Source of the DNA: Dasania sp051277005
GTDB taxonomy: Bacteria; Pseudomonadota; Gammaproteobacteria; Pseudomonadales; Dasaniaceae
Direction of reading: 5' to 3'
Assembly: GCA_051277005.1 (NCBI GenBank)
Contig: JBNMPS010000001.1
Span: 9,360-73,359, forward strand
DNA length: 64,000 nucleotides
Shown here: positions 8,504-17,796 of the stretch, piece after piece
Layout of the letters: every line of letters starts with the position of its first letter
Position numbering within the stretch: the first letter of the stretch is position 1
Notes under the pieces: generated by a model
What the model saw: only the letters and a program-made list of their open reading frames with translations
Told to the model about the DNA's origin: nothing
Database searches by the model: none
Position numbers and translations under genes: made by a program

Positions 8504-8767
8504 ATGACTAAGACGTCTCCGTCTAAGTCCAAGAAGCCTGCCGTTCATAGAGCGGTTGAGGCAGCTTTGGATAAGTCCAATATGGGCGTAAATGATGATA
8601 ATGCTGAGGAGAGATCCGTAGCATCCAGAGAGCGTACGCGCGATCAGCTGGATGATGCGGTCACCCGGTTCTTAGCAGGAGGGGGTAAAGTGCAGCAAAT
8701 TGATACCCATGTCACTGCCGCCCCGCCTAACAAGCCACTGAGTCGCTACGGAGACAGGCCTATTTAA
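8504..8767 (+). CDS. sutA: SutA-like RNA polymerase-binding transcription regulator
   Basis: An 87-residue, highly charged, largely disordered protein. Its C-terminal part follows the pattern of Pseudomonas aeruginosa SutA: a helix followed by FLAGGGKVQQID, then PPNKP and a final SRYGDRPI. SutA binds RNA polymerase and boosts expression of housekeeping and ribosomal genes during slow growth. The acidic N-terminal tail of the Pseudomonas protein is shorter here and begins with a Lys/Ser-rich stretch. SutA also sits near amtB-glnK in Pseudomonas, which supports the call. The assignment is from memory of the family, without an alignment. Confidence 0.75.
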   Translation: MTKTSPSKSKKPAVHRAVEAALDKSNMGVNDDNAEERSVASRERTRDQLDDAVTRFLAGGGKVQQIDTHVTAAPPNKPLSRYGDRPI

Positions 8768-8821
8768 TCACGACTCTCGCGCTAGCTTGGGCTATTAAGT
8801 TAGCGCGTCGACAAAGGGTCG

Positions 8822-10324
8822 TTACATTTGAATGAACACGGTCTTGGTTTCTAAAAAATAAGCCAATTGCTCTGGCCCCATATCTTTGCCTATACCTGAT
8901 TGTTTGAATCCACCAAATGGCAAACTGTAGTCGCCTCCATCGTGAGTATTAACGCTCACTCCGCCAGCATGTAGTTTCTTAACGCAGCGTAGTGCACGGC
9001 TGATGTCTTGGGTAAAGACAGAAGCAGCCAAGCCAAAGTCACTGTCGTTAGCCAATTGCATCGCTTCTTCTTCAGTATCGAAAGCTTGTATAACCAAAAC
9101 AGGGCCAAAGATTTCTTCGCGAACAATACGCATCTCGTTAGTGGTGTCAGCGAAAATAGTGGGTTGAATAAAGTATCCTGGGCGATTAACGGCTTCGCCA
9201 CCTTTAACCAAGCGTGCGCCTTCGTCTTTACCCAATTGAATGTAACTCATGACGGAATCAAATTGCACTTTAGAAATTTGTGGGCCTTGCGTTGTGGTTT
9301 TGTTTAGAGGGTCGCCGATAACCACCTCATCTAAAGCTTGTGCTATGGCTTGTACGGTCTGTTCATAAATGTCACGCTGTACGTATAGGCGTGAGCCCGC
9401 ACTACACACTTGGCCAGCGTTGAAAAACACACTGTTGATACAACTTTGCGCAATATCACCGATGTTGGCGTCATTAAACGCAACTATAGGCGATTTTCCG
9501 CCGAGTTCTAAGGTGACATGAGTGATGTTTTCAATCGCCGCTTTACCCACGATTTTGCCGACAGGCGTCGAGCCGGTAAACGATACTTTGTTAACGTTTG
9601 GGTGTGACGCCAAGTAGCTACCAACGCAGCTACCTTTGCCGGTGACAATATTAACCACCCCTTTAGGAATGCCTGCTTCTTCACACAGGCGCGCGAAGAA
9701 AAGCATGCTAAGGGGGGTGATTTCGGCAGGTTTTAATACCACCGTACAGCCAACCGTTAAGGGCGCTGCTAGTTTCCACATGGCCATATTTAAAGGCCAG
9801 TTCCAAGGGACGATAGCACCAACAACACCCACAGCTTGTTTCAAGGTAAAGCCGAAAGCGTTAGGCCTTGAGACGTCACGAGTAGCTCCGTCGATTTTAG
9901 TTGCCCAGCCCGCCATGTAACGTAAAAAATTGATGGAGCCCATGATATCTACAGGCAGGCAACGGCTGATGGCTTTTCCCGCATCCATACTTTCTAGCTC
10001 AGCTAAGGTTTGTGCGTTAGCTTCCATAATGTCAGCAAGCTTTAAGAGTAGGGCTTGCCTGGCCATAGGTGTCATGCGCGACCATTCGCTATCTTCAAAC
10101 GCTTGCTTTGCTGCGGCTACGGCCGTATCAACATCCGCTGCGTCAGCCATCGTTACAGTGATGAGTTCGCCACCGGTGGCGGGATCTTCAATAGTTGAAG
10201 TGTGGCCGCTTGATGACTCAACAAATTCACCGTTGATGTACATCTTGTGGTGTTTGCCTAAAAAATTGCGGGTATCGTCGGTGACACCGTATTTATCGAG
10301 TTGGGCTAGTGTTGTTGCGTCCAT
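8822..10324 (-). CDS. NAD(P)-dependent aldehyde dehydrogenase
   Basis: A 500-residue member of the aldehyde dehydrogenase superfamily, which oxidises aldehydes to carboxylic acids. Visible parts are the cofactor region VPWNWPLNMAMWKLAPAL-like block (about residue 165), FTGSTPVGK, the catalytic Glu in LELGGKSP, the catalytic Cys in FFNAGQVCSAGSR (about residue 300), and EEIFGPVL near the C-terminus. It most resembles the phenylacetaldehyde/betaine-aldehyde type, but the substrate cannot be told. It has no operon partner: the neighbours are divergent rpoH and convergent sutA. Confidence 0.9.
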   Translation of the reverse strand: MDATTLAQLDKYGVTDDTRNFLGKHHKMYINGEFVESSSGHTSTIEDPATGGELITVTMADAADVDTAVAAAKQAFEDSEWSRMTPMARQALLLKLADIMEANAQTLAELESMDAGKAISRCLPVDIMGSINFLRYMAGWATKIDGATRDVSRPNAFGFTLKQAVGVVGAIVPWNWPLNMAMWKLAAPLTVGCTVVLKPAEITPLSMLFFARLCEEAGIPKGVVNIVTGKGSCVGSYLASHPNVNKVSFTGSTPVGKIVGKAAIENITHVTLELGGKSPIVAFNDANIGDIAQSCINSVFFNAGQVCSAGSRLYVQRDIYEQTVQAIAQALDEVVIGDPLNKTTTQGPQISKVQFDSVMSYIQLGKDEGARLVKGGEAVNRPGYFIQPTIFADTTNEMRIVREEIFGPVLVIQAFDTEEEAMQLANDSDFGLAASVFTQDISRALRCVKKLHAGGVSVNTHDGGDYSLPFGGFKQSGIGKDMGPEQLAYFLETKTVFIQM

Positions 10325-10643
10325 GAGGGGCTCGCTATAATTGTCTCTGTAAATTGGGCGTTAACAAATAATCGCAGTGTAGATGGCTTTTATAAGAAGG
10401 GCTAGTGAAGCCAATCCGTTAATAGACGGGCTTTTTAGACCTATTAATCGTTACTGTAAGACTATTCAACTCTTTGATTTTAAATGTTTTATATTGGTTA
10501 CTCTGCTGTTGAGGTAGGTCAATGCGAGTGGCAAAGTAGTGGTTTATACTTATTATATAAGGCTGAAAAAAGGAACTTTTAAGCTATTGGCGCTCTAAGC
10601 AAGGGATGATAGAATCGTGCACTGAATTTTTTGGAGATAAACC
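10325..10643. other. Divergent intergenic region between aldehyde dehydrogenase and rpoH
   Basis: About 320 bases. It must hold the rpoH promoters. An AT-rich stretch at about 10545-10562 (TTTATACTTATTATATAAGG) could supply a -10 element, but a matching -35 is not clear. No gene or hairpin recognised. Confidence 0.4.
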
Positions 10644-11492
10644 ATGTCAACTGCATTACAGGCTGTTCATTTAGTACCAGGGAGTAATCTCAATGCGTAC
10701 ATGCAGACTGTCAACCGTTTCCCTGTTATGTCGGCTGAGCGTGAAAAAGAGCTGGCTGAGGATCTTTTCTACCGGGAAAACGTAGAAGCTGCTCGTGAGC
10801 TCGTTATGTCTCACCTCCGCTTTGTGGTTCATGTTGCTAAATCTTACCAAGGTTATGGTTTGCCCTTAGCGGATCTAATCCAAGAAGGTAACGTCGGCTT
10901 GATGAAGGCGGTTAAGCGCTTCAACCCTGAGAAGGGTGTCCGTTTGGTGTCGTTTGCGGTGCATTGGATTAAAGCCGAAATGCACGAATACGTTTTACGC
11001 AACTGGCGCATCGTGAAAGTGGCTACCACCAAAGCCCAGCGCAAATTATTTTTTAATCTCCGTAGTTCAAAAAAACGTTTAGGCTGGTTTACTGCTGAAG
11101 AAGCACAAGCGGTAGCTGACGATCTAGGTGTTGATCTAAAAGAAGTGCACCGCATGGAAGGCCGTCTAACGGCCTCTGATATGGGGTTTGATGCGGGTGC
11201 AGATGATGAAGATGATGGTTTTGTGGCGCCTGCACATTATTTGGAAGATCATTCGGCCAACCCCGAAACGCAATTGGTTGATTCCGACTGGAAAAGTAAT
11301 AGCCAAAGCCAATTGATGGCAGCTTTACAAGTTTTAGACGAACGCAGCCGCGACATTTTACAAGCGCGTTGGTTAAAAGACGATAAGGCCACTTTGCATG
11401 AGCTGGCAGGCAAATATGGAATTTCGGCTGAGCGTATTCGTCAGCTCGAAGCCAATGCCATGAAAAAATTGAAGGCTTCAATCGAAATTTAA
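10644..11492 (+). CDS. rpoH: Heat-shock sigma factor RpoH (sigma-32)
   Basis: A 282-residue sigma-70-family factor directing RNA polymerase to heat-shock promoters. Region 2 is clear (DLIQEGNVGLMKAVKRFNPEKG, then SFAVHWIKAEMHEYVLRNWR), and the RpoH box QRKLFFNLR follows, which separates it from other sigma factors. Region 4 with its helix-turn-helix (LHELAGKYGISAERIRQLE) ends the protein. The ribosome binding site GGAG lies 8 bases before the ATG. It is followed at once by a terminator, so it is probably a single-gene unit. Confidence 0.96.
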   Translation: MSTALQAVHLVPGSNLNAYMQTVNRFPVMSAEREKELAEDLFYRENVEAARELVMSHLRFVVHVAKSYQGYGLPLADLIQEGNVGLMKAVKRFNPEKGVRLVSFAVHWIKAEMHEYVLRNWRIVKVATTKAQRKLFFNLRSSKKRLGWFTAEEAQAVADDLGVDLKEVHRMEGRLTASDMGFDAGADDEDDGFVAPAHYLEDHSANPETQLVDSDWKSNSQSQLMAALQVLDERSRDILQARWLKDDKATLHELAGKYGISAERIRQLEANAMKKLKASIEI

Positions 11493-11511
11493 AAGTAGTG
11501 TGACCACCGTC

Positions 11512-11541
11512 AAAAAACCGCCCGTCGTTGGCGGTTTTTTT
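11512..11541 (+). terminator. Rho-independent terminator after rpoH
   Basis: Stem AAAACCGCC / GGCGGTTTT with a 7-base loop and a run of T, about 20 bases after the rpoH stop. Confidence 0.9.
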
Positions 11542-11572
11542 ATTTGAGTGCCTAGTTGAGTTTTTAAAAATA

Positions 11573-11947
11573 ATGGCCAAAACATTCCTGATCATAGCCG
11601 CGCTAAACGGTTTTCTAGCCGTGGCACTAGGTGCTTTCGGCGCCCATGCCTTAAAAAATAAATCACCCCCTGATTTAATGGCGGTGTATCAAACTGCGGT
11701 GCAATATCATTTTTACCATGTACTGGCGTTAATGCTTACTGCCATGCTGTTAATGCAATGGCCTGATGCGCGCTGGCTAAAAATTAGTGGCTATAGCTTT
11801 ACCGTAGGCTTAATTATTTTTTGCGGTAGTTTATATGTGTTGGCGTTTAGCGGCATCCGCTGGTTGGGCGCTATTACACCTATTGGAGGTGTGGCATTTA
11901 TGATTGGCTGGTTAGCACTGGCTATGGGTTTATTTTTACAGCGTTAA
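11573..11947 (+). CDS. DUF423 small membrane protein
   Basis: A 124-residue protein with four predicted membrane helices and the DUF423 signature near the N-terminus (ALNGFLAVALGAFGAHALK) followed by YQTAVQYHFYHVLAL. The ATG at 11573 is preferred: an in-frame start at 11528 would lie inside the rpoH terminator and add residues foreign to the family. The family is inner-membrane and of unknown function. It lies 16 bases upstream of trmB and is probably cotranscribed. Confidence 0.9.
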   Translation: MAKTFLIIAALNGFLAVALGAFGAHALKNKSPPDLMAVYQTAVQYHFYHVLALMLTAMLLMQWPDARWLKISGYSFTVGLIIFCGSLYVLAFSGIRWLGAITPIGGVAFMIGWLALAMGLFLQR

Positions 11948-11963
11948 TAAAGAGTTTTAGAAA

Positions 11964-12677
11964 GTGACGGATAAAGAACAAACAATAGAACCTACTAATG
12001 CAAAGCATAGGCGTATTAAAAGCTTTGTATTGCGTACGGGCCGTATGACTGAGAGCCAGCAAAATGCTTACGATGAGTTTTGGCCAAGTAAAGGCTTAAC
12101 CGTTGGTATGGCTATGCTGAATTACCAGCAGCTGTTTGCCAATAATAATCCAATCGTTTTTGAAATTGGTTTTGGTATGGGGGCATCGCTAGTTGAGATG
12201 GCGGCTAATTCCCCGGATAAAAACTACATCGGCGTTGAGGTGCATACGCCGGGCGTGGGTCGGTTACTTCACTTGATGAACGAGCAGGGTGTAAAGAACC
12301 TATGCGTTTTCAACCACGATGCGGTTGAAGTGCTAGAAAAAAATATTCCTGATAATAGTCTGGAGAGAATTCAAATATTCTTTCCCGACCCTTGGCATAA
12401 AAGGAAACATAATAAACGTCGTTTGATTAAACCTGAGTTTGTACAAGCCTTGCGACAAAAACTCAAGACCGGTGGAGTCATTCATATGGCCACTGATTGG
12501 GAGCATTACGCCGATCAAATGATGGCTGTATTGAGTGAGTCTCAAGGTTTTGAAAATCAAGCCGGAGAACAAAATTATTCAGAGCGCCCCAACTACCGGC
12601 CTTTGACAAAGTTTGAGCAACGCGGGCAGCGCTTAGGGCATGGTGTTTGGGATATGTTGTTTGAAAAAATAAGTTAA
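11964..12677 (+). CDS. trmB: tRNA (guanine-N7-)-methyltransferase TrmB
   Basis: A 237-residue class I methyltransferase that makes m7G46 in the tRNA variable loop using S-adenosylmethionine. The SAM-binding motif FEIGFGMGASLVEMA (about residue 67) and the TrmB signature IQIFFPDPWHKRKHNKRRL are both complete, as is the late RPNYRPLTKFEQRGQRLGH block. The start codon is GTG. The first 25 residues are a basic extension typical of gammaproteobacterial TrmB. Confidence 0.95.
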   Translation: MTDKEQTIEPTNAKHRRIKSFVLRTGRMTESQQNAYDEFWPSKGLTVGMAMLNYQQLFANNNPIVFEIGFGMGASLVEMAANSPDKNYIGVEVHTPGVGRLLHLMNEQGVKNLCVFNHDAVEVLEKNIPDNSLERIQIFFPDPWHKRKHNKRRLIKPEFVQALRQKLKTGGVIHMATDWEHYADQMMAVLSESQGFENQAGEQNYSERPNYRPLTKFEQRGQRLGHGVWDMLFEKIS

Positions 12678-12693
12678 TGGAAAAGACGACTGT

Positions 12694-12730
12694 AAAAAGG
12701 GCCAGCTTTTAACAGAAGCTGGCCCTTTTT
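12694..12730. terminator. Bidirectional hairpin terminator between trmB and the convergent lipoprotein-like gene
   Basis: A strong stem AAAAAGGGCCAGCTT / AAGCTGGCCCTTTTT with a loop of about 8 bases, with A-run on the left and T-run on the right. It can serve trmB and the leftward gene ending at 12761. Confidence 0.9.
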
Positions 12731-12760
12731 AGTTTTTATGTGTTGGTGGTTGTTTGTGCC

Positions 12761-13168
12761 TTACTCGGGCGCTTTGCTTTCATTTTTTTTAAATTCTAGC
12801 GCGACGGGTTCACCAAAATAATTAAAGTATTTGAAGCCTTTATTTCTGGCACCATCAATACTAACCCCTTTCATCATAACATTACCATTGGGAAACCAAG
12901 CCTCTTGTCTGCCGTGCTCTTTGCCATTTTTAAAACTAAAGGCTTGCATCATCTGGCCGTTGCGGTACCACATCCAAAAAGGGCCGTTGCGTTTGCCATT
13001 GCTATTTACACATTTAACTTGGTAGCCCTTTGGCGGTGATAAGCCTTGTTTTTTTGTTCCTTCGGGACAGTCGTGCTCAGCAAAAGTGATAGAGCTGGCC
13101 GCCATCAATGTGGCGAAAACAATGAATAGGGTTGTTGCTTTTAGTGTTGATGGGTTAAGGCGTTTCAA
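12761..13168 (-). CDS. Secreted MORN-repeat-like protein
   Basis: About 135 residues from a TTG start at 13168, which places a signal peptide (hydrophobic core TLFIVFATLMAASSITFA) at the N-terminus. An upstream ATG at 13264 is open but would add about 32 residues in front of the signal peptide and overlap the neighbouring gene. The mature protein has repeats of the form GPFWMWYRNGQMMQ, GRQEAWFPNGNVMM, G.KYFNYFG, which resemble the YwqK/MORN repeat. Likely periplasmic. Specific function unknown. Confidence 0.65.
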   Translation of the reverse strand: MKRLNPSTLKATTLFIVFATLMAASSITFAEHDCPEGTKKQGLSPPKGYQVKCVNSNGKRNGPFWMWYRNGQMMQAFSFKNGKEHGRQEAWFPNGNVMMKGVSIDGARNKGFKYFNYFGEPVALEFKKNESKAPE

Positions 13169-13220
13169 GGGGGTAGTCTCTTTTGATTGATACGGCGACG
13201 TAACTATAGCGAAAAAACGG

Positions 13221-13760
13221 CTACGTCGGTAGCTGAAGGGTTTGATGATAGTCAAAAACAGCATCGATAAATTGTAATCGCTGAGCCTCAGTTTCTAACT
13301 CGCTTTCTTGGATAACGGGCATGTGTGGAAAGCATTCCATCAGTTGCTGGGCGTATATGCCAGTACCGTTACGTTGGAGTTCACCTTTTTTAATGATCTT
13401 TACATTGCTGGTGCCGCAGCTGGGAGAGCCGCGTTTAAAAATATAGCCCGCGACTAGCTGATGGTTTGACTGCTGTTGAGCCTGATAGGATAACGCGAGC
13501 TCTTTGAGCGGTTGAGTCACATCCATCGAGAATGTTTTAGTGCCAATGCAGTGAACCTCATGATTAATCTCAACCAAATTTTTGGTCTCACGGGGTGTGC
13601 CAAGACCAATGACCATTTTGGGGAAAATACTGGTCAGGGAAAAATGATTCTGCATGGCAGTAATGATTGCAGGGCAATACTCATGATCGCCGTCGTAGCG
13701 AACCAGCTCACCCAGCAAGCAACTGCTGATACCAACTTTAGGTTTTTGAGGTAAAGACAA
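13221..13760 (-). CDS. DUF523 (YbbK-like) protein
   Basis: A 179-residue cytosolic protein with the DUF523 signature VGISSCLLGELVRYDGDH at the N-terminus, GLGTPRE in the middle and FKRGSPSCGT toward the C-terminus. The conserved cysteines in SCLLG and PSCG suggest a metal or redox site. The family's function is not established. It lies 9 bases after the pyruvate kinase stop, so it is probably the last gene of an argA-pyk-DUF523 operon. Confidence 0.88.
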   Translation of the reverse strand: MSLPQKPKVGISSCLLGELVRYDGDHEYCPAIITAMQNHFSLTSIFPKMVIGLGTPRETKNLVEINHEVHCIGTKTFSMDVTQPLKELALSYQAQQQSNHQLVAGYIFKRGSPSCGTSNVKIIKKGELQRNGTGIYAQQLMECFPHMPVIQESELETEAQRLQFIDAVFDYHQTLQLPT

Positions 13761-13769
13761 AGTAAAAGC

Positions 13770-15230
13770 CTAAAAAACAGTATTGCCAACGGTAACTATT
13801 TTCATAGAATTAGTGCCGCCATGGGCATTGATAAAATCACCTTTGGTAATAATCACAAGATCACCGGGGGCGACTAATTCACGATGGAGTAATTGCTCGA
13901 CCACAGTTTGGTTCATTTCATCTGGCTGTAAACTAGAGGTATCAAAAGTGATTGGGATAACACCTCGATAGAGCGCGACTCGGTTTTCAGTGCGCGAGCG
14001 GTTGGTGAATGCATAGACCGGTAAACTAGAACTAATACGCGACATGATCAGCGGCGTTTTGCCGGTGTCAGTTAAACTGATAATGGCTTTAACGCCGTGA
14101 AGATGATTAGCGGTGTACATCGCGGCTAAGGCAATAGATTCATCAATGGCTTCAAAACTTTGATGCAGTCGATGATCCGATGTGTGCGTTTGCGGCTGGC
14201 GCTCAGCACCAAGAATAATTCGGCACATCGCCTCGACGGCTTCAACTGGGAATTCACCGGCGGCGGTTTCGGCACTAAGCATAACCGCATCGGTGCCATC
14301 GAGAACAGCGTTAGCGACGTCAAAAACTTCGGCTCGTGTTGGCATTGAGCTTTCAATCATGGACTCCATCATTTGCGTGGCGGTAATCACTGGCGTGTTG
14401 AGTTCCTGCCCTAGGGTGATAATCTGTTTTTGCACCGCAATTAATTCAGCATCACCAATTTCAACGCCTAAATCACCACGAGCGACCATCACAGAATCGG
14501 AAACATTAATAATGTCGATAAGTGTTTCAAGTATTACGGCTTCTAATCGCTCAATTTTTGCTACAATTCCCGCATCGCTGTTAGCTTGCAACAAAAGTTT
14601 TCTTGCTTGTAAAATATCGTCGGCAGAGCGAACATAAGAGACCGCTAAATAATCGACATTAATTTGAGCGGCTAATTTAATATCATGAAAATCTTTTTCG
14701 GTTAAGGCGTCAGCCGATAAACCGCCACCTTGGCGATTGATTCCCTTGTTATTTGATAGGGTGCCGCCGTTAATAACTTTGCATAGTATGCGGCTACCTT
14801 TAATAGATTCAACTTCTAACGCAATACGACCATCGTCTAGCAATAAAACATCACCGGCGGAGCTGTCTTGAGGTAGGGTTTTATAAGCAATCCCTACTTC
14901 TTTGTTATTGCCTGCATTGATGTCGAGGTCAGCATCTAACGCAAAATTATCACCCACAGTAAGTACAACAGAGTTGTCTGCAAAGCGGGCTATGCGGATT
15001 TTAGGGCCTTGTAGATCACCTAAAATAGCGACGGTACGATTATGCTTTTTGGCAATTTCACGAACGGCATCAGCGCGATCGATATGATCTTGTGCTTCGC
15101 CATGTGAAAAGTTCATGCGCACAACATTAACTCCGGCTAAAATTATTTTTTCTAATACGTCATCTTTGTCGGTGGCGGGGCCTAATGTAGCAACAATTTT
15201 AGTTCGTTTAGATATGTTTTGTTTAGGCAT
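13770..15230 (-). CDS. pykA: Pyruvate kinase, PykA type
   Basis: A 486-residue enzyme of glycolysis: phosphoenolpyruvate + ADP to pyruvate + ATP. Active-site blocks are complete: TKIVATLGPAT at the N-terminus, NFSHG, the catalytic Lys in IVAKIERLEAV, MVARGDLGVEIG, and TQMMESMI with PTRAEVFDVANAVLDGTDAVMLS shortly after. The C-terminal allosteric domain is present (DTGKTPLIMSRISSSLPVYAFT). Its ATG overlaps the argA stop by one base (TAATG), which implies translational coupling. Confidence 0.95.
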   Translation of the reverse strand: MPKQNISKRTKIVATLGPATDKDDVLEKIILAGVNVVRMNFSHGEAQDHIDRADAVREIAKKHNRTVAILGDLQGPKIRIARFADNSVVLTVGDNFALDADLDINAGNNKEVGIAYKTLPQDSSAGDVLLLDDGRIALEVESIKGSRILCKVINGGTLSNNKGINRQGGGLSADALTEKDFHDIKLAAQINVDYLAVSYVRSADDILQARKLLLQANSDAGIVAKIERLEAVILETLIDIINVSDSVMVARGDLGVEIGDAELIAVQKQIITLGQELNTPVITATQMMESMIESSMPTRAEVFDVANAVLDGTDAVMLSAETAAGEFPVEAVEAMCRIILGAERQPQTHTSDHRLHQSFEAIDESIALAAMYTANHLHGVKAIISLTDTGKTPLIMSRISSSLPVYAFTNRSRTENRVALYRGVIPITFDTSSLQPDEMNQTVVEQLLHRELVAPGDLVIITKGDFINAHGGTNSMKIVTVGNTVF

Positions 15231-16558
15231 TATGAGATCGCTTTAGCAAAAAATTTGGAATTACGTTGAAAGTTATACAGTTGTTGCCTCGTGGGCGGCA
15301 GTTGTTCGAGATTCCCCTCGATAAAACCCTGCTCTTGAAACCAGTGTGCAGTAACGGTTGTTAACACAAATAAATGTTGTAATTTTCGCTCGCTCGCTTC
15401 TTTTTCTAACGCGTTTAATAAACGTAACCCTCTTTGCCCCCCGCGATAATCGGGATGAGTGGCCACGCAGGCAACTTCCCCCATTTTGTTATCGGGATAG
15501 GGATAGAGTGCGGCGCAGGCCACAATCATGCCATCGCGCTCTAGTACGGTGAAGTGATCAATTTCTGTTTCTAAAAGTTCACGGGAGCGTTTAACTAGCG
15601 TGCCATTTTTTTCTAATGGTTCTATCAGGCCTAAAATTCCGCCCACATCATCGATCGAGGCCATTCTCATCTGGTCGTAATTATCTTGCGATATTAACGT
15701 GCCGGAACCGTCGCGAGTAAATAGCTCCTCCAGCAAAGCACCGTCATCTTGATAGCTGACGCAATGGCAGCGCTCTACGCCTTTTTCGGCGCTGTTGATT
15801 AATGCGCGAATCAATAATTGTTCTTGATGGTTGTCGCTATCAACTAGCAGTTGTTTTGCGGTACTAATATCGGCGGCATTAATGCTGCTGCCATTTTTAT
15901 CTAGCAGGCCAGGTCTGTCAGAAAAGGCAATAAGTTTATCCGCTTGTAATGCAATCGCTGTTTGAGTGGCGACATTTTCTAGCGATACATTAAATACTTC
16001 GCCGGTAGGTGAATAACCGATAGGCGATAGTAAAACAATTGAACCATCATTAAGATGATCTTCAATAGCCTCGCTGTCTATACGCCTCACTAACCCCGTG
16101 TGTTGGTAATCAATGCCGCCTCTGACGCCGATTGGCTTCGCGATGACCATATTGCCGGAACACACTCTCATTTGTGCCCCGTGCATCGGAGAGTTAGCTA
16201 AGCCCATAGTCAGTAAGGCTTCAATTTGCGAGCGTAAAGATCCCGTTGCATCTTTTACCGACTCTAGCGTGTGTTGGTCGGTGATGCGTAGATTGTTTTC
16301 AAACTGGCTCTCAATATTGCGCAGGGCAACGCGTTCTTCAATTTGTGGGCGAGCGCCATGGATTAAGACTAATTTCACCCCCAAGCTGTTGAGTAGGGCA
16401 ATATCATGAATAATGTTGGCAAAATTACTATGCGCGACCGCTTCACCGCCAAACATCAATACAAAGGTTTTGCCTCTATGTGCATTAATATAGGGTGCGG
16501 AATTGCGAAACCACTTCACGTAATTTTTGTTGTCTAATGGCGTCTCGTTTTCAGACAC
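15230..16558 (-). CDS. argA: Amino-acid N-acetyltransferase ArgA
   Basis: A 442-residue N-acetylglutamate synthase, the first step of arginine biosynthesis. Residues 1 to about 290 form an amino-acid-kinase-like domain (VLIHGARPQIE, GVRGGIDYQHTGLVRRID), the arginine-binding regulatory part. Residues about 300-440 form a GNAT acetyltransferase domain (EVACVATHPDYRGGQRG is the acetyl-CoA-binding loop). This is the classic bifunctional-looking ArgA architecture. It lies upstream of argE on the same strand with an 86-base gap and is coupled to pykA downstream. Confidence 0.95.
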   Translation of the reverse strand: MSENETPLDNKNYVKWFRNSAPYINAHRGKTFVLMFGGEAVAHSNFANIIHDIALLNSLGVKLVLIHGARPQIEERVALRNIESQFENNLRITDQHTLESVKDATGSLRSQIEALLTMGLANSPMHGAQMRVCSGNMVIAKPIGVRGGIDYQHTGLVRRIDSEAIEDHLNDGSIVLLSPIGYSPTGEVFNVSLENVATQTAIALQADKLIAFSDRPGLLDKNGSSINAADISTAKQLLVDSDNHQEQLLIRALINSAEKGVERCHCVSYQDDGALLEELFTRDGSGTLISQDNYDQMRMASIDDVGGILGLIEPLEKNGTLVKRSRELLETEIDHFTVLERDGMIVACAALYPYPDNKMGEVACVATHPDYRGGQRGLRLLNALEKEASERKLQHLFVLTTVTAHWFQEQGFIEGNLEQLPPTRQQLYNFQRNSKFFAKAIS

Positions 16559-16644
16559 GGTGTTTCCTTGTTAATTAAGCTGCAGGTATACATGCTTTTA
16601 TTGTGCGTTTAAATAAGAATGCTGACAAGCTTATAAAGGGCTAG

Positions 16645-17796
16645 TTATAAACAATATCGTCGTATTAACTGCTGTAAAATATCAATAGCGGGCTGCACTT
16701 GAGCCAGCGGCATAAATTCGTTGGGTTGATGAGCTTGATCAATACAGCCAGGCCCCATCACGACGGTTTGCATACCGAGCTGTTGTAGCAGTGGCGCCTC
16801 CGTTGCGAAGGCAACCGCTTGTGACTCATGGCCGGTAAGTTGTTCCACCGCTTTGATCAGCTCTGAATCGGCATGTTGTTCAAAGGGTGGCACTGAAAGA
16901 CAAGTCTGTCGCATGCTAATGTTTATTTTCAACCGTTGGGCGATAGGCTTTAAGCGTTTTAGCAGTAACTGGTGTACATCGTCATTATTCATACTGGGCA
17001 GGGTGCGTACATCAATATGTAGCTCACACTCCCCACAAATACGATTAGGGTTGTCGCCGCCATGAATGCAGCCTAGATTCATGGTGGGTACCGCCACGTC
17101 AAATAAAGGGTTTTGATATTGCGCTTGCAGTTCTTTACGAAAGACCATGAGATCCGTCATTACAATGTTCATCGCCTCTAGCGCATTATTACCTAATGCA
17201 GGGTTAGAGGAGTGGCCAGCACGCCCTTGAATTGTAATCGCCTCAAACATAATGCCTTTGTGCATGCGAATAGGGCGCAAGTTAGTGGGTTCGCCAATGA
17301 TGGCAAAACGGGCTTTGGGCCCTCCGTGTTTAACGAGTGCTCGGGCGCCATCCATGGTGGACTCTTCATCGGCGGTGGCGAGAATAATAAGCGGTTCTTT
17401 TAAGGGTGTATCTAAAAAGGCTTTTGCGGCTTCTATCGCAATAGGAAAAAACCCTTTCATGTCGGTGGAGCCCAAACCGAAGAGCTTATTGTCTTTTTCG
17501 GTAATAGCTAAAGGGTTGTTGTCCCATAGTGCTTCGTTAAAAGGAACCGTATCGGTGTGGCCAGAGAAAACTAAGCCTCCGGGGCCGCTACCTAGCGTGG
17601 CGATTAAGTTGGCCTTATTAGGCTTGTCGGGTAGGGGGAGTACTTCACAGGCAAACCCTAAGGTGCTTAACCAGTCAGCTAATTTATGGATAACCTTTAA
17701 ATTGCTGTAATCCCATTGCTCAGACGTAGAGCTAACAGAAATTTCGCTGACCAGTTCATGCATCATGGTCATCAGTGGCGGTACGGTGGACTTCAT
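16645..17796 (-). CDS. argE: Acetylornithine deacetylase ArgE
   Basis: An M20-family zinc metallohydrolase, about 383 residues, that converts N-acetylornithine to ornithine. The metal-binding motifs are visible: VFSGHTDTVPF (His, Asp), GSTDMKGFFP, and TADEESTMDGA with the catalytic Glu. The M20 dimerisation domain follows (AGHSSNPALGNNALEAM). The start at 17796 (MKSTVPPL) is preferred over the upstream TTG because GGAA lies 6 bases before it. With argA it forms part of the arginine pathway encoded here. Confidence 0.93.
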   Translation of the reverse strand: MKSTVPPLMTMMHELVSEISVSSTSEQWDYSNLKVIHKLADWLSTLGFACEVLPLPDKPNKANLIATLGSGPGGLVFSGHTDTVPFNEALWDNNPLAITEKDNKLFGLGSTDMKGFFPIAIEAAKAFLDTPLKEPLIILATADEESTMDGARALVKHGGPKARFAIIGEPTNLRPIRMHKGIMFEAITIQGRAGHSSNPALGNNALEAMNIVMTDLMVFRKELQAQYQNPLFDVAVPTMNLGCIHGGDNPNRICGECELHIDVRTLPSMNNDDVHQLLLKRLKPIAQRLKINISMRQTCLSVPPFEQHADSELIKAVEQLTGHESQAVAFATEAPLLQQLGMQTVVMGPGCIDQAHQPNEFMPLAQVQPAIDILQQLIRRYCL

